Position numbers and translations under genes: made by a program. From Rhynchonema sp. JSB1_4 (Eukaryota > Nematoda > Chromadorea > Monhysterida > Xyalidae), in contig JASAMV010005825.1 in the NCBI GenBank assembly GCA_030248065.1, positions 1 to 64,000 of the forward strand: a stretch of DNA of 64,000 nucleotides. The letters run 5' to 3'. Shown piece by piece: positions 22,701 through 34,032 of the stretch (positions are counted from its first letter, which is position 1; each line of letters begins with the position of its first letter). Below the pieces are notes generated by a model that ran no database searches, was not told where the DNA came from, and saw only the letters and a list, made by a program, of their open reading frames with translations.

Positions 22701-25700
22701 TATTGAAGCTGGACTGGTATTGGTATTGGGTTTGCCCAGGTATTGGGTCAAAACCAATACCCAATACTAATCCAGAAAAACCCAATACCAAACCAATACT
22801 AAGACCAATACCCAATACCAATACCAACCCAATACCGATACCAACCCAATACCAGGCACTTCAGTAGTATTGATCTGGTATTGGGTATTGGGTCTCACCC
22901 GGTATTGGTTTGGTTTGGTTTATTGCTCTCAGTGACGCATAAAATCATGCACGTAAATTAGTGATAGAAGCAAAGTTACAAGACCGGGTGGGACAATTAC
23001 GGAAATGAAAATAGTTACAACACTGGTTATAACAAAACCACAGCAAATAAAAGCTACAAAAAGCGCCAAGGAGAGAGAAAAATCACGGACATCGGGACAG
23101 ATCACAGGACATGTTAACAGAACTGGAAATTATGCATTAATCCTCGTCCTCGTCAAACGACAAATGTCGGGCTCAGAGGGCCCATATTGGGATCAGTCCA
23201 TATTGTCAACAGTCCAGAACAGATGGTGGGTTGGTGATTGTCCGTCACTTCCGTGTACCACCATTTAGCGACGTGGCTGGCGTCCCCAGGCTGACGTGAA
23301 TGCGTATCGAACGAGACATCGCCATATACATCCCGTTGACCGCATCCGGACGCGGTGGCGATAGAGCCCACCCGGTATTGGTATTGGGTCCCCAATTTGG
23401 TATTGGTATTGGGTATTGGGTATTGGGTGTCAAAAGTGGTATTGTGCCCAGGCCTAGTACGGACACAGCAACGGGTGTAAAACAGCTGGGGCTAAAGCCG
23501 GAGGTGACACAACACCGGTCCTCTAAATTGTGGGTTTGGTGAGAAGCAGCACACGTTAAATCTATTTGCCCCGAATTTTATTTGGCTAAAATTCGAAGCC
23601 GGCTGTTTTACCCAAGCTGTTTTGTCCCCGCTGTTTTTACCATGCCACCTTCCCAATTGAATTCGATGCTAGTCACAAGTCTGAAACGTAGTTTGGTTCA
23701 CACTTGCAGCAGCGGAAAGAGAACAGGTCAGAAACCAGTTAGAACGTTAAGCGCTGAAAATGTTTCAATTCTAAGATAAAAAAACAGGTTTTGCTCAGCT
23801 TCGATTTCATACGACCTGTGATTGTGAACTCTGAACCGCCACACCAAACGTATGCTCCCGGAAGGACTCGAACCTCCGACCTCCCAGCCACCAGGCCTGG
23901 ACAGCCAGTTGCTCTACCAACTGAGCTACGGGAACGCGGTCTGGCTGCGGCTCAAAGTTGCACTTATACCCATGCAACCGTGCAGACACACACTGCTTTA
24001 CTCGCCACAGCGCTACACATTGCGCTGGCTAGCAGACTCCCAGTCCACAGACCCAACGTTTGGATAACAACAACCAAGTTGGACCAACCAAAGTTCGACG
24101 GTCTGTCTCCAAGCACCAAGTAGACTGAATATTGCGAGACCGTAGTTCCACAGTTGTAGTGCACGTCGTAGGTCATATGCCGGTCGGTTGCGCATGAAAC
24201 GTTGGCCTGCAGGGATAATAAGATGGATAAATTCAGGAAAATTTAATTCACGACTCATGACAAAAATCTTCTGCTTTGTTTGTGCTCAGCAGATGTGTTC
24301 TCAGCAGCACCATACATCATGGTCTAAGCCTGGAGCGGTACACATCACAATGGTAGCATCATCGCACAATGTACTTAGGTATGACACGCATCATGTAGCG
24401 GCATGAAGTTGAGGGCAAATCGTACCATAACTTATTTTTCTGTGCACGAGCTAGATGAATACGCAAAAATAATTGTTTTCCATACATTTCATACTTTTCG
24501 AGATCTTTCTTGGTTTTTATTTTTCGGAATTTTTCGGTTTTTTGGGACTTTTGACCCCACCCCAAGGAAAAGCTGCATTGAATGTTACTACCTAAGTCTC
24601 ACTCAAGGTTACCATCTCTGCAAGTTCCAAATTGTCAGGTGTTCGCCGTCAGTCCGACGTCACAAAGCCAGACCAGAAAGTGTATAGCGTCAGTGATCGC
24701 ATCGCGAAGACAACAATGCCATCCAGTGCTGGAGGTGGGGGGGGGGTTTGGGGGGTAGCCCCCCAGTACAGTAGGTATCCCCCTCGCCTGGTACAGTACG
24801 TATCCCCCGATGTCTGGCATGGTACAGTAGGTATCCCCCCTATTTTCACCCCGGTACAGTAGGTATCCCCCCGATTTTGCCCCAAAAATGTGAATTTTTG
24901 ACCAAAATGGCCAAAATTAATGTGAAATCAGTGCTTTTTGACTCAAATTACCCAAATTCGGGCGCTATGCGCGCAAATACTACGTTTTCACACGATTCCA
25001 CGCATAATAAAAACATTAAAAATTTTCACCCCAAAACCTAACTCCCTCAACCAGGGTTGGGCAAAAAAAAAAATTTTTTTTTTTTTAAAAAAAAATTTTT
25101 TTTTTTTTTAAAAAAAAAAGGTTTTTGAAAAAAATTTTTTTTTTAAAAAAAAAATTTTTTTTTTAAAAATTTTCGGGGGAACAAAATGTTCTAAAACGTC
25201 CAAAAATGGCCTTTTTGGGGGTTATTTTTTGTCATTTTTTCTCAAGGGTCGAAAAATTTTCTTCACAAAATCACCTTTGGAGCATGTATTTGGTACCTAA
25301 GATACCCCAAATGATGTTATTATACCTTCCCGTAATACATGGGACACAGTATGCATGTGCCTACATGGTACTTCGATGTCATACCCCATCAGGTCAGTCA
25401 TATACGACTGATTCAGCTACCCGACAAGTATTTCTGCAGCTTATATTCTCAATTCTGTGTGGTTTATGAGTGAATCTTGCTTATTCGGCCACAAACTGTT
25501 GTGTCCGATACCACAGAGCAGCAATCAGCGGTCCATATCAAGCACAGACTGTTGGATCGCACCGAAATGACGTAAACACCCTTCATAAGTGATGCAAACC
25601 AAGTCACAAAAGTGACTTGCCAATTAAAGTTGCATTTTTTCGCGATTTTGCGCGTTTTTTAGGCAAATTTGATAAAATTTCCCCGAATCTCAGACTTTTA

Positions 25701-26961
25701 AAAAAAAAAATTTTTTTTTAAAAAAAAAATTTTTTTTAAAAAAAAAAACCTTGTTTAAAAAAAAAATTTTTTTTTCCAACCCTGCCCTCAACCGCACCGT
25801 TCAGCTGCAGCAGCCCGCGTTCAGCTACTGCCGGGCTGCACCTGCTGCAGCTGCTCGTGCATGTCTGCCCTCCAGAGTAAAGGCAATCCAGCCGCTGATG
25901 TCACCGCCGCGAAATCTACAGTATACCAGAGTCTGAGCCATTACACCGTTTTTCGACTTATACATGAAGCGATTTTTATTTAGTTCAATGTTTCATGCTG
26001 TTTCATGCCACGCAGCTGAGTACTGTGTAATCCGAATGGCTCTAAAGAGGTACAATTTTATAACACAGGGAATTTTTCTTTGGGTCATAGTTTGAGATCT
26101 AGCTACTCCACTAATTTTGACCAGCGTAAAAGTTATTCCTCTACAGCTAATGAACATCTTTTAAGCTGGTCGAAATTAGTGGAGCAGCAACTCTATCTCA
26201 AACTGTGTCCTAAAGAAAAATTCCCTGTGTTGTAAAATTGTACCTCTTAGAGCTGAGCATAGAGCACTCAGCTCAGCCGCGTGGTTGAAAAACAGCCTGA
26301 AACATTGAACTACGTAAATATCGCTTCATGTCTAAGTCGAGAAGCGGTGGAACATCTCAGCCTCTGGTATACTGTAGATTTCGCGGCGGTGACATCAGCG
26401 GCTAGATTGCCTATACCTCCAACACTGATGCCATCCAAACCAACCGATATAAATGAGCGATAGATAGACGACCGATATGCCAATGACGGCCGGCCAGTAG
26501 TAGTTGTGTAGAAACGTGGTTGTCGGACGCACATCGAAGTTGCGCTCAAACGGCAGCCAGTAGCCGTCGTAGTCCAGCCGCTCGTACTGCTCGTAACCTG
26601 AAAAAACTTGTTGACTTTCGAAATTTGTGTGTTTTTACACACATCGAGGCCGGGCACGGAACGGTGCCGTCCCAAGTCGACATCGGCCTTGAAGCTGCAA
26701 AGTTATGTAGAACCGCGCTTAAGATAACGATACGAATAATTGAGTTGTAATCGGACTTGTACTGTCTCAAGTCTCACAGTGCCAGGCTAGCAGTCAATAC
26801 CATGGCTACTGGTACAACTACCCAACCCACAAATTGAATGAAGAAAAGAACGATTGAACTTCTAAAACGAATACAAAACCACACCATTAGCAGAATGAAC
26901 ACTTGCCTGGTTCTCCAGGCAAAGGGAACTTGACATAATTAGGTTCTGGCTCGACGGACAT
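19714..26961 (-). CDS. ELO-family very-long-chain fatty acid elongase
   Basis: The enzyme is the condensing 3-ketoacyl-CoA synthase of the microsomal elongation cycle, a multi-pass ER membrane protein. Minus-strand exons are 26907-26961 (ATG), 26445-26597, 24089-24206, 22010-22153 and 19714-20227 (TAG), 327 residues with all phases matching. Motifs in order: NRPAYDLRRALQLWN, FSLLGAWR, KVVELGDTMFLVLRKR, the histidine box HWYHH near residue 163, and MNYTVHAIMYTYYA. The His box with this context resembles the ELOVL3/6 branch; branch and chain-length preference are inference. Intron 1 appears to use a GC donor (GCAAGT). Introns 2 and 4 are swollen by transposons, and intron 3 holds a tRNA-like sequence and another hAT. 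The C-terminal tail is polar and ends NGKMHAD, with no KKXX signal. Confidence 0.93.
20255..20750. mobile_element. hAT-type MITE, 496 bp, in elongase intron 4
   Basis: The terminal repeats are CAGGGTTGGGCAAAAA and TTTTTGCCCAACCCTG. The 8-bp duplication GGCATACG is perfect (20247-20254 and 20751-20758). The ends contain AAAACG/CGTTTT palindromic runs. The same family sits at 54545-55001; an A/T-only variant is at 25052-25784. It begins 27 bp upstream of the last elongase exon, inside its acceptor region. Confidence 0.93.
20780..21857. repeat. Large foldback element, arms about 500 bp
   Basis: The arm starting TGAATGTTGACCGCGTTTG near 20788 is mirrored by the complement of AAACGCGGTCAACATTCA near 21828. 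TTTATGCACAGACGTTTCTC (20994) pairs with the region 21605-21640, and the centre lies near 21300 with TGTGTTGTCG/CGACAACACA symmetry. The left edge is TTTAAAGTG; the right edge has CACTTTT. A related arm fragment lies near 33340-33405. It lies in elongase intron 4 and could form a long hairpin RNA. Confidence 0.8.
22600..23456. mobile_element. hAT-type element with inverted (CAATAC)/(GTATTG) arrays
   Basis: The ends TATGGGTGGGCACAATACC and GGTATTGTGCCCAGGCCTA are inverted copies. The octamer GTACGGAC flanks both sides (22592-22599 and 23457-23464). The left arm (22610-22930) switches several times between CCAATA and TATTGG orientation, and the right arm (23374-23445) is TATTGGG-rich. A retroposon is inserted at 22909-23368. 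It lies in elongase intron 3. Confidence 0.85.
22909..23368 (-). mobile_element. Short retroposon, longest copy (460 bp), ACC-type tail
   Basis: It is flanked by the perfect 13-bp duplication CACCCGGTATTGG (22896-22908 and 23369-23381). On the minus strand it ends AATAAACCAAACCAAACC. Copies at 45997-46354 and 53407-53749 share the 3' part but start later, as 5'-truncated copies do. The extra head here contains GTTCGATAC, similar to a Pol III B box, so a SINE is possible. No reverse transcriptase is encoded. Confidence 0.8.
23854..23935 (-). tRNA. tRNA-like sequence, probably a pseudogene
   Basis: 82 nt. The acceptor arms GTTCCCG and CGGGAGC pair, the D arm GCTCAGTTGGTAGAGC is intact (A box TAGCTCAGTTGG), and the T arm GGAGGTTCGAGTCCTTC is intact (B box GGTTCGAGTCC). 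The anticodon arm is irregular: no clean 5-bp stem with a 7-nt loop can be drawn, and the region is about 9 nt too long. An unusual intron-containing tRNA or a tRNA-derived SINE head are alternatives. It lies on the sense strand of elongase intron 3. Confidence 0.5.
25052..25784. mobile_element. hAT-type MITE with A/T homopolymer ends, 733 bp
   Basis: The left end is CAGGGTTGGGC followed by long A and T blocks; the right end is T and A blocks followed by CCAACCCTG. The 8-bp duplication CCCTCAAC is perfect (25044-25051 and 25785-25792). It is a relative of 20255-20750 in which AAAACG runs are replaced by pure A and T runs. Confidence 0.9.
25866..26420. repeat. Palindromic core of the 24724-26427 element
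   Basis: The outer arms contain GCCGCTGATGTCACCGCCGC (25889) and the complement GCGGCGGTGACATCAGCGGC (26383). The inner arms are GGTACAATTTTATAACACAG (26049) and its mirror near 26223. The spacer includes two CTGGTCGAAATTAGTGGAG-like blocks in opposite orientation. Confidence 0.75.
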
Positions 26962-29900
26962 TTTGCAAAAATCGACTGATCCGATTCCAATTAAAACACC
27001 TGAAAAATAAACCAACAGTAATAATAATTTGACAAGTTCGTCCGTCAATAAAAACCTGTATCTTCACAACCTGTACTTCTCAGTTCACGATCTGTTTCAC
27101 ACCGGTGGGCGGGGGGGGAGGGGGGCAGGACAAGGTTGATGATGCACTTTGGTCCACTTTCGCAAGCAAACGCGATGAGTCAAATTTTTCAATAATTATT
27201 TAACGAGATAATGCAGCGGCAGGAGCAAATATAACCATTTATTGTTGTAAATGTTGTATATTTATTAGGTTTATTGTCGACTAAATTATCGAAAAAATTT
27301 GTGAAAAATAAACTGTATCGGCAGTGAGACAAGCAACAACCAACTTGACTAGGTATTATTGAAGAGGTGGACTGATTTATTCGGCCGCTGTTTACCCTGA
27401 AAAATAACATGGGAAATTATTCAACTGGAAGAATTTTCAGCAAAAGCAAAGCATTTCTGTGGGCGGGTTTATGCGCGCCAGCGAACAGCTGCTCTTGCTT
27501 GAATGTGAACGAATTGCGCACATGCACATATCACACAAAAATATAGCTAAGGGACAAAACGGCAATGAAAAATAAAGAATATAAAATCAATATTGTGAGC
27601 AATTGTTAAAAAATTTAATCTCCAAGAGCGAACAGATTCAGGGACTAAAATTTTTTTATTTTATCCAGAGAGAACAGGCGCGGGCCTGCACCTGAGCAAA
27701 CAAAGATCGGCCAAACCCATCCGGTGTAATCGAAATCAATAATTCACAAAAGCTATGAAAACGAAACCACAGTTGGGAACAGCTGAATGAATAATGTGTC
27801 GGCATAAAACTAAGCGATCGGCTTGGTCCGAACAGGACAGGAAGACCGGAACTGTTTCTCAATCAGATCCAAATCTGATCTGACCTACTTTGGGTAGAAT
27901 CAAACAAGAAAGAACCGCAACCGCACCGATAGGAGAATCTGGCATAAAGGCAACAAGCGTTGGTCTGACTCTAACTGATTCCAAAAATAACAGCCAGCTA
28001 TACGTTGAAAAAAGAGTGGCACCAGACATGTTGCTCGATGCACATGTCACATGAGTTTGGGCATATGTATGACATTACGGTTGATAAAATACTTATGGCA
28101 CATTGAAACGGAACGCTGTCCGTTACACTGACGATGTCTACGACTATGAGCGATATTCGTTTATTGGGGCTGCCTGATTCTTAATTAGGTTCACCATTAC
28201 AAAGAGTACCCACACCAGACGACAAACTTGGTGGGGTTGATGGATGCGAAACCCTTTTGCTCGCCCGCCACCACGCTGACAAAGAGAGCATGGCAATAAA
28301 ATTTAATTAACATCAAGAGGGAAAAAGAAAGAGAAGATTCCAGCACTCTGGCGTACAAGAAAAAAGAAACGGTCCGCCGCTGGTATGCAAAAAGAAGCGC
28401 ATTTTGCTGTGCGCACACATGAGCAAGGATCTCCCGCCACGAGAGTAATTCGAATGAGAAGGTTGAATAATACATGGAGCCACATCAAAATCGCAATCTG
28501 GGTCGGCATGGTCCTTTGGTTCAGGGACTGTCTGCCAGATAAACAGAACACACATGGGTAGCCGGTTGGTGCTTGGATGTGCGTGTGTACGCAGTGACGG
28601 TAACCATGGCTGGTCCAACAAGTAACCTGGTATATAGGCATATACATTGGTACACCTCCAGCAGCAGCTTAAAAGTGGCAAACACAATGTGTACGAAACA
28701 GTTTCACCTGTCTCTCACCGCACATAAGCAGCGTGGGGCTCTGGCCGCCAGCTGCCAAGAATAGAACTACTCGTGCGTAAGAATGAATAAAAGAAGACAC
28801 CTAGTTTGAAACTTTGGAAGAGAACAATGTTCATTCACGGGTTCTTTCACAGAGAGAAACACACCAGCAAATGATACAATAACGGTTTCCGACTGGTGAC
28901 TTATCATGACGTCATCAAAGGAAATATGTGCAGCATGTACATACCGTACCAAATGGGAGGCCCCAAAGTTGGCGCATAGCGTGGCGGCATCAAGTCAAGA
29001 GCGTCCATGATTGATTGCGAACGATACTGTTTTCCGACGCATTTGGCGCCGAAGGACAAAATTATGACACAAAGTGAATGAACACGCGTTTTACGTATGG
29101 TCAATCCATCGGCTCATGGCACTTTTTATACACACAGCGCATGCAGCAGCACACGCCATTTTCTATGTACACTTTGAGCGAGTGACATATACTTTGATGA
29201 CCACTTTTTAATTTATCCGGTTTACGTTTGCTGCTTGCCATAACACTTTTCTGCACTGTTGCAAAATTTGGGGATGTTTCAACGGACAACTGCAGAGAAT
29301 AGATGCATTCATTGACGGCAGTAATGAGCATGCAGCGTGTGCGTGCGAGTGCCATGAGGTGGCGGATTGCCTATAACTTCGTCACACCACAACAGTGTCG
29401 ATTCAACCAACGAATGGGAAAATATTTTGCTATCTATGATTGCTCGAAAAAAAACCCGACTGAACAGATCCAAATCCGGCAACTTAGCGCAAGGAAAACA
29501 AAATAAAAAATAGAAAACCAACCAAACAAATGGGCAACAACGAGCAAACAAATATGCGCAAAATATTGAAAACGGCTTGCAATTAACCGTTAATAACTCA
29601 CAAAATATTCAAATCCAGATTTACAATTTGCTTCTTTATTCTTATGAAAACAGTACTGAACGACCTTAACGTCTGACAAGTAACCCGACAGTAAAACAAA
29701 TTTGGACGAAAAAGAAGCAGGTTCAAATTCAACGCCAGCAATAAAGCAGATAGATTCTCTGCAAAAGCGCAATTTTGCATACGCGGAAAAGTCGAAACAG
29801 AGGAAATTAAGACAATATAAACAGAAAGCAGTAACGTTGTGCACAGCATCACTGGATTAGAACATCAGAGTGGTCTCAAGCAAACAATACATTCTCGTAA

Positions 29901-30171
29901 GTGCAATGTGTTCTGAGAGCCACGCTCAAGTTGGTAATAAATATGAGGCATCAAACAAAAGTAATCTGCTCGATTCCATATAAAAAGTGGTCAGCTGCAC
30001 TACACGCTCCCAGCAAGTAAAATCTTACTGATGTTTAACACTTGAGTGACCCAACAACGATATGAGCCAAAATGTCGCTTGCTCTCAATCTCACGTCAAC
30101 GTTTTGGCGCCAGGCAAATGATGACAATACAAAGAAACAAACAATACAAAATTTTGTGTGAATGAAGCAAA
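26962..30171. other. Intergenic region, no confident gene
   Basis: No known family was found. One weak candidate is a first exon on the minus strand at about 28946-29008, with codons starting MDALDLMPPRYAPTLG before a GTATGT donor, but no convincing downstream exon joins it. A GGGGGGGAGGGGGGC run occurs near 27111. The 5' flank of the elongase gene lies at the left edge. Confidence 0.4.
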
Positions 30172-33018
30172 TCATTTGGCGTCGATGTTCACTTGTTGTT
30201 GTTGCGTGTCGTCCAGAGCTGACGGTACCGTTAGCGAATAGTCGTAGAAACTGACGGGGTCGCGAATTTCAGGCACCTGAAAATTTTTTTTAAAACCAGA
30301 CGTAAAAACGGTAAAAACAGCCGTAGAGCATGCATTCTACCTCGTAATTTCTCTCGGTCAAAAATTCTCCGACGTTGTTGTGCACTTGGACGTGTTGGTC
30401 GAACGCTTTGCGATCAGTGAACAGGATTAGGCACACCTGCAATCGATGGGGCAATTATTTGCTCTGCTAACATGTGACCTCATATGGTATTATTCGTCAA
30501 ACCAGAGATAAGACCACGTTGATCTGATAAAAAATACGTGACAATTATACTACAAAGCTGTTGGGCGACAGGTGGACATGAGAACAAGCGCCATCAAGGC
30601 GAGAATTTGTTCTTTGTCCTCTGAGGGAACGAAGTATAGTTAGGCATTTAAACCCAAAAAACAAAGCTCTAGCTCTTGTCATTCGACCAACACGACACAA
30701 CAGCTCGGTCTGTTCGAGATCGATCTGATGTTCCATAGCCAAATGTTCCTCGGCTTCGACACGCGACAACAACTGATTGCGACACGATGTGACCGGACAG
30801 TCGTATTGTTCGAATGGCGCCGCTTCGATCAATTTGAATGTCTCCTCGAACGCGAAACACTTGTGCTCGGCGCAACGCAACAGCTCTTGCAGTCGGAGCA
30901 GCTGCAAAATAGGGGACTGCGATCGTGCTCTTGTGCTCGATAAAAGTCTGTCAATTAGGACTTGTTTCCACTGACATTCGCACAACAATATTGATGGCCA
31001 GGAACACCGAAGTCATTGCAAGAAACCTTCACGAAAAAAATGAGAAATGTTTCAGTGTTGGCATGCTTACGTACAGGAATAAAATAGAAACAATTTTGAC
31101 GGATTTGGGGCCAAGCAACACAGAAAATTTCATGTACATAAACTGGAGATAAAGCTTGCCACCCCTATAACAAGACTTCAAAAAACGAAAAGCTGAGATG
31201 GCGCTGGGTGTGCGGGTGAGGGACAGGGATCGAAAACGCTAATTGGTGCTCACGCGCGCGCCAGGCAATCAGCGCGCGAGAATTTGTTTCGCGTTGCGTG
31301 AGAGAAAGAAGTCTAGTCAGGACACACCGTTGCAAACCCACTGCCAACCTTGTCATGAATGTTCATCTGAGGCAATATATCGCCGCGTTTGATCCTGTCC
31401 ACCCAAACACGGCTGTCGTCTCCGAGTCCGAGCTTCTTGCGTTTTCCGTGTCGCGAGATTGGCGTGGGCATGAACGGTTCACCACGAGCACTGCGCACAA
31501 TGATTGCATCCGATGGGATCTCGGCCGGGCCGCGACGGTTGCTGGAATGCCTATAGTTTAGCTTTTGTCTGAATTTGTACAGAGTTTCGTTTCGTCCCAC
31601 GAATAGCAACCAAGAAGGTGCGTGCAAGTAACAGGTGAAAAGACCCAGCCCAAAACTATTCAATGATTGGTGGATCAAAAATAGGTACATTTGGATCCTT
31701 TTGGGAAAACATTCGAGGCATCCCACAGAACCACGATTACTGATGATCTGTGCGTGCCACGCCACATTCTGCTTGACAGAAACTTCATCCTGTCCCGGCG
31801 AAAGACATCAAAAGGAAAAGGAAATCCAAAAAACGCCAGAACGAACCTAGCGAACGGTTTCCAGGCCTCGTCCAGTTCTTCCTTACTGGACACATGCGTC
31901 TTGAGATGTTTCTTCAGATTTCCCTTCAGTCGACACTGTTTGTTGCAATACGGGCACGTGTGGACGACAGAGCCGGAATGGACGGACTTGTGTTCGAATA
32001 GATTCGATTTGAAACGGAATGCCTTGCCGCACAGCTCGCACACGAACGGCTTCTGGTCGGTGTGAATGACCGCGTGTTGCGATAGACCTGAATAAGAAAA
32101 CAGCGATTAATGGTTGCGAATACGACAATACGAACTACAGGACACGGGCAGTCAAAAAATGCGCTATGCGGTCTGCCTTTACACCGCGACTTCATTTCGC
32201 AGTTTGGAAGACACTTGATATAATAAAAATTAGTGAACCTCTCACCTTTAAAAGACACGAAAATTTTGTTGCATGTACCACACTGGTGCACAGCGCGAGG
32301 CGGATAGTTGTTGAGCGAGCCAGCAGATCGAGGTGTCAAATTGGTCCCGATTACCTGCAAGAAGCGAATTTGCAACTGATGGTAGTTTTTCGGACATTTT
32401 TAGGTGCAATTTACACCTGAAAACTTCGATTGTCGTCACCCACAACCATCACCGAGCGTTCTCAGTTTGCGCTAAAAATATGTTGATTTCATGGCGCAAA
32501 TTACACCTGAAATTAAATAAATCCCTGCAGAACTAAATACTTGCACGATTCAATAACTGCTGACAGCACATAACTTCCCGTGTCTAACGTGCCCAGCATC
32601 AAAGGTAAATACAGGATTAAAAGGGGACAAAAACATAGTGACCGACCACCATGTTGGGGGTTGGGGCCGTACTTCGGGCAGGCGGACGGGCTTTATTTTT
32701 CACTGATTTGCAAAAAGATTTCCCAGAAATGCGCCTGTCCGTTTAATGAGGTTGAAAATGGTTTGCTCTCATGCAATCGCACTTATCCATCTGGTGTGTA
32801 TGGTTCGAAATAACCAGTGCTTCATATATCGCGAAAAAACACAAACGAAAAAGAGCTGGAGTATAAACTGAAAAGAAAATTTAAAGAGCTGGCACCTTAA
32901 TTCCCGGATGTCCCGGCGTCACAACGGTGGTCAGTTCATCCTGGTGCACGTCCCCAACGAGAAATTCCGCATCCGCACTCATTCCATCCGCATCGTCGCC
33001 GTGCGGATCGTCGTACAT
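30172..33018 (-). CDS. C2H2 zinc-finger protein, seven exons, 367 aa
   Basis: Minus-strand exons are 32896-33018 (ATG), 32246-32354, 31847-32087, 31349-31568, 30692-30901, 30341-30436 and 30172-30276 (TGA); every junction is in phase. Five C2H2 units are visible: CGTC with HAVIH (split by intron 2), CELC with HKSVH, CPYC with HLKTH, a CX4C unit CPVTSC with HLAMEH, and CRVC with HVQVH (split by intron 5, donor GTTGGT). Fingers 1-3 are adjacent with TG(E)KP-like linkers and probably bind DNA. Fingers 4 and 5 are separate. The N-terminus is acidic (MYDDPHGDDADGM); a basic patch RHGKRKK in exon 4 may be a nuclear signal. The C-terminus has a short Q4 run. A nuclear transcription factor is inferred; orthology is unknown. 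Confidence 0.85.
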
Positions 33019-33122
33019 TTTGCTTGTTGCTGATTTTTTTTGCCAAAGACTCTGCTTTGCTGTGTAAATCTGTACCTGAAAGTTCAGATTCGTGCTCTTA
33101 TTGTTGTTCTTGAGCAGAGCAC

Positions 33123-33793
33123 AGTGTTAGAGGTGGGGGGTTAGAATTAAAAATAATTAATTTGAAATTAAATCACCTAAATTAATTGAATTATACTGGC
33201 GGATGGAAAAAACCGCTTTTTTCACGAAAAAGCCGGAGGTGGGAATCGGGCCGGACCGAACGGTCTGCTCCAGAGGGGTCCTGGGCCCGGTCCACAGAAG
33301 GGGATTACATTAACCTTAACACTACTAACACCAACATTAAAGTGACTCTACAATTGATCGTTGACCGCGTTTGTTTGCAGTCATTTTTTCAGAAAATGAA
33401 GACCAGGTACAACTCTCAGTACCCCCTCTCAGTACTTACCTACCACAAAACCCGAGGGGTGGTTGGGGGGGTTGAGTACTTACCTCTCACAACTCCAAAT
33501 CATACCTCTCACAAGCAATTTTATACCTTTTTAAGGCAAAAATCGGTGTTTTTCGACCTTATTTTCCCAAAAATCGCGCGCTCCGCGCGCAAACCCACCC
33601 ATAATACCTATTTTTAGGCGATTTTCGGCGAAAATTTTGAAAAAGTACTATTTTTACCTCAATTTTTGGCCAAAATTGTATCACAAAAACGGTGTTTTTT
33701 CGCCTTTTTGGGTGACCAAAATCATACCTCTCACGCTTCTGGTCCCAACCCCGCATCATACTTACCTCCCACACATGGGCCTGCCACTACACT
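33123..33793. repeat. MITE fragments 5' of the zinc-finger gene
   Basis: It starts with CAGTGTTAGAGGTGGGG, an hAT-like end. It contains a foldback arm fragment near 33340-33405, and ends with the reverse of the 8945-9333 element (CACACATGGGCCTGCCACTA then CACTG near 33793). The left edge of that last copy is missing. No complete element can be delimited. Confidence 0.6.
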
Positions 33794-34032
33794 GGTTAGT
33801 GTACTAGTGTACCTTGGTCGCGGCGGTTAGTGTACCTTAGGGTGGGACCCCCCTCCCCCCCCCCAGGAACTACACTGATAGAGGCCCCCCGGAATAGAGC
33901 TCCCCAAAATGGGGTCAGTGAGTTAATAGAGCCCCCCCTTCTATTTAGGTTTTTACGGTAGATTGGGACCCGAAATGTGTTGTTGACGATAGATGGATGA
34001 CCCAAGTCCGAAATCTGGGGGGTCGGTCGACC
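33794..34032. repeat. MITE remnants with GGTTAGTGTACC units
   Basis: The end CCAGGAACTACACTG lies near 33873, followed by a fragment of the CCGTAAAAACCTAAATA family ending TTTTTACGG near 33958. It forms the landing site of the next hAT element. Confidence 0.6.

Larger units (their letters stand above)
24724..26427. mobile_element. hAT-type element, 1.7 kb, next to the elongase exon 2 donor
   Basis: The ends are CAGTGCTGGAGGTGGGG and ATACCTCCAACACTG. The duplication ATGCCATC is perfect (24716-24723 and 26428-26435). It carries GGTACAGTAGGTATCCCCC units near its left end, a nested hAT at 25052-25784 and a palindrome at 25866-26420. On the gene strand the element begins only 17 nt after the donor of elongase exon 2. 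Confidence 0.88.

Noticed and set aside
30545..30691. Continuation of the zinc-finger exon 5 frame past 30692
   Set aside because: The frame is open, but a GTTGGT donor after CR joins exon 6 in phase and completes a CX2C...HX3H finger, so this part is intron.
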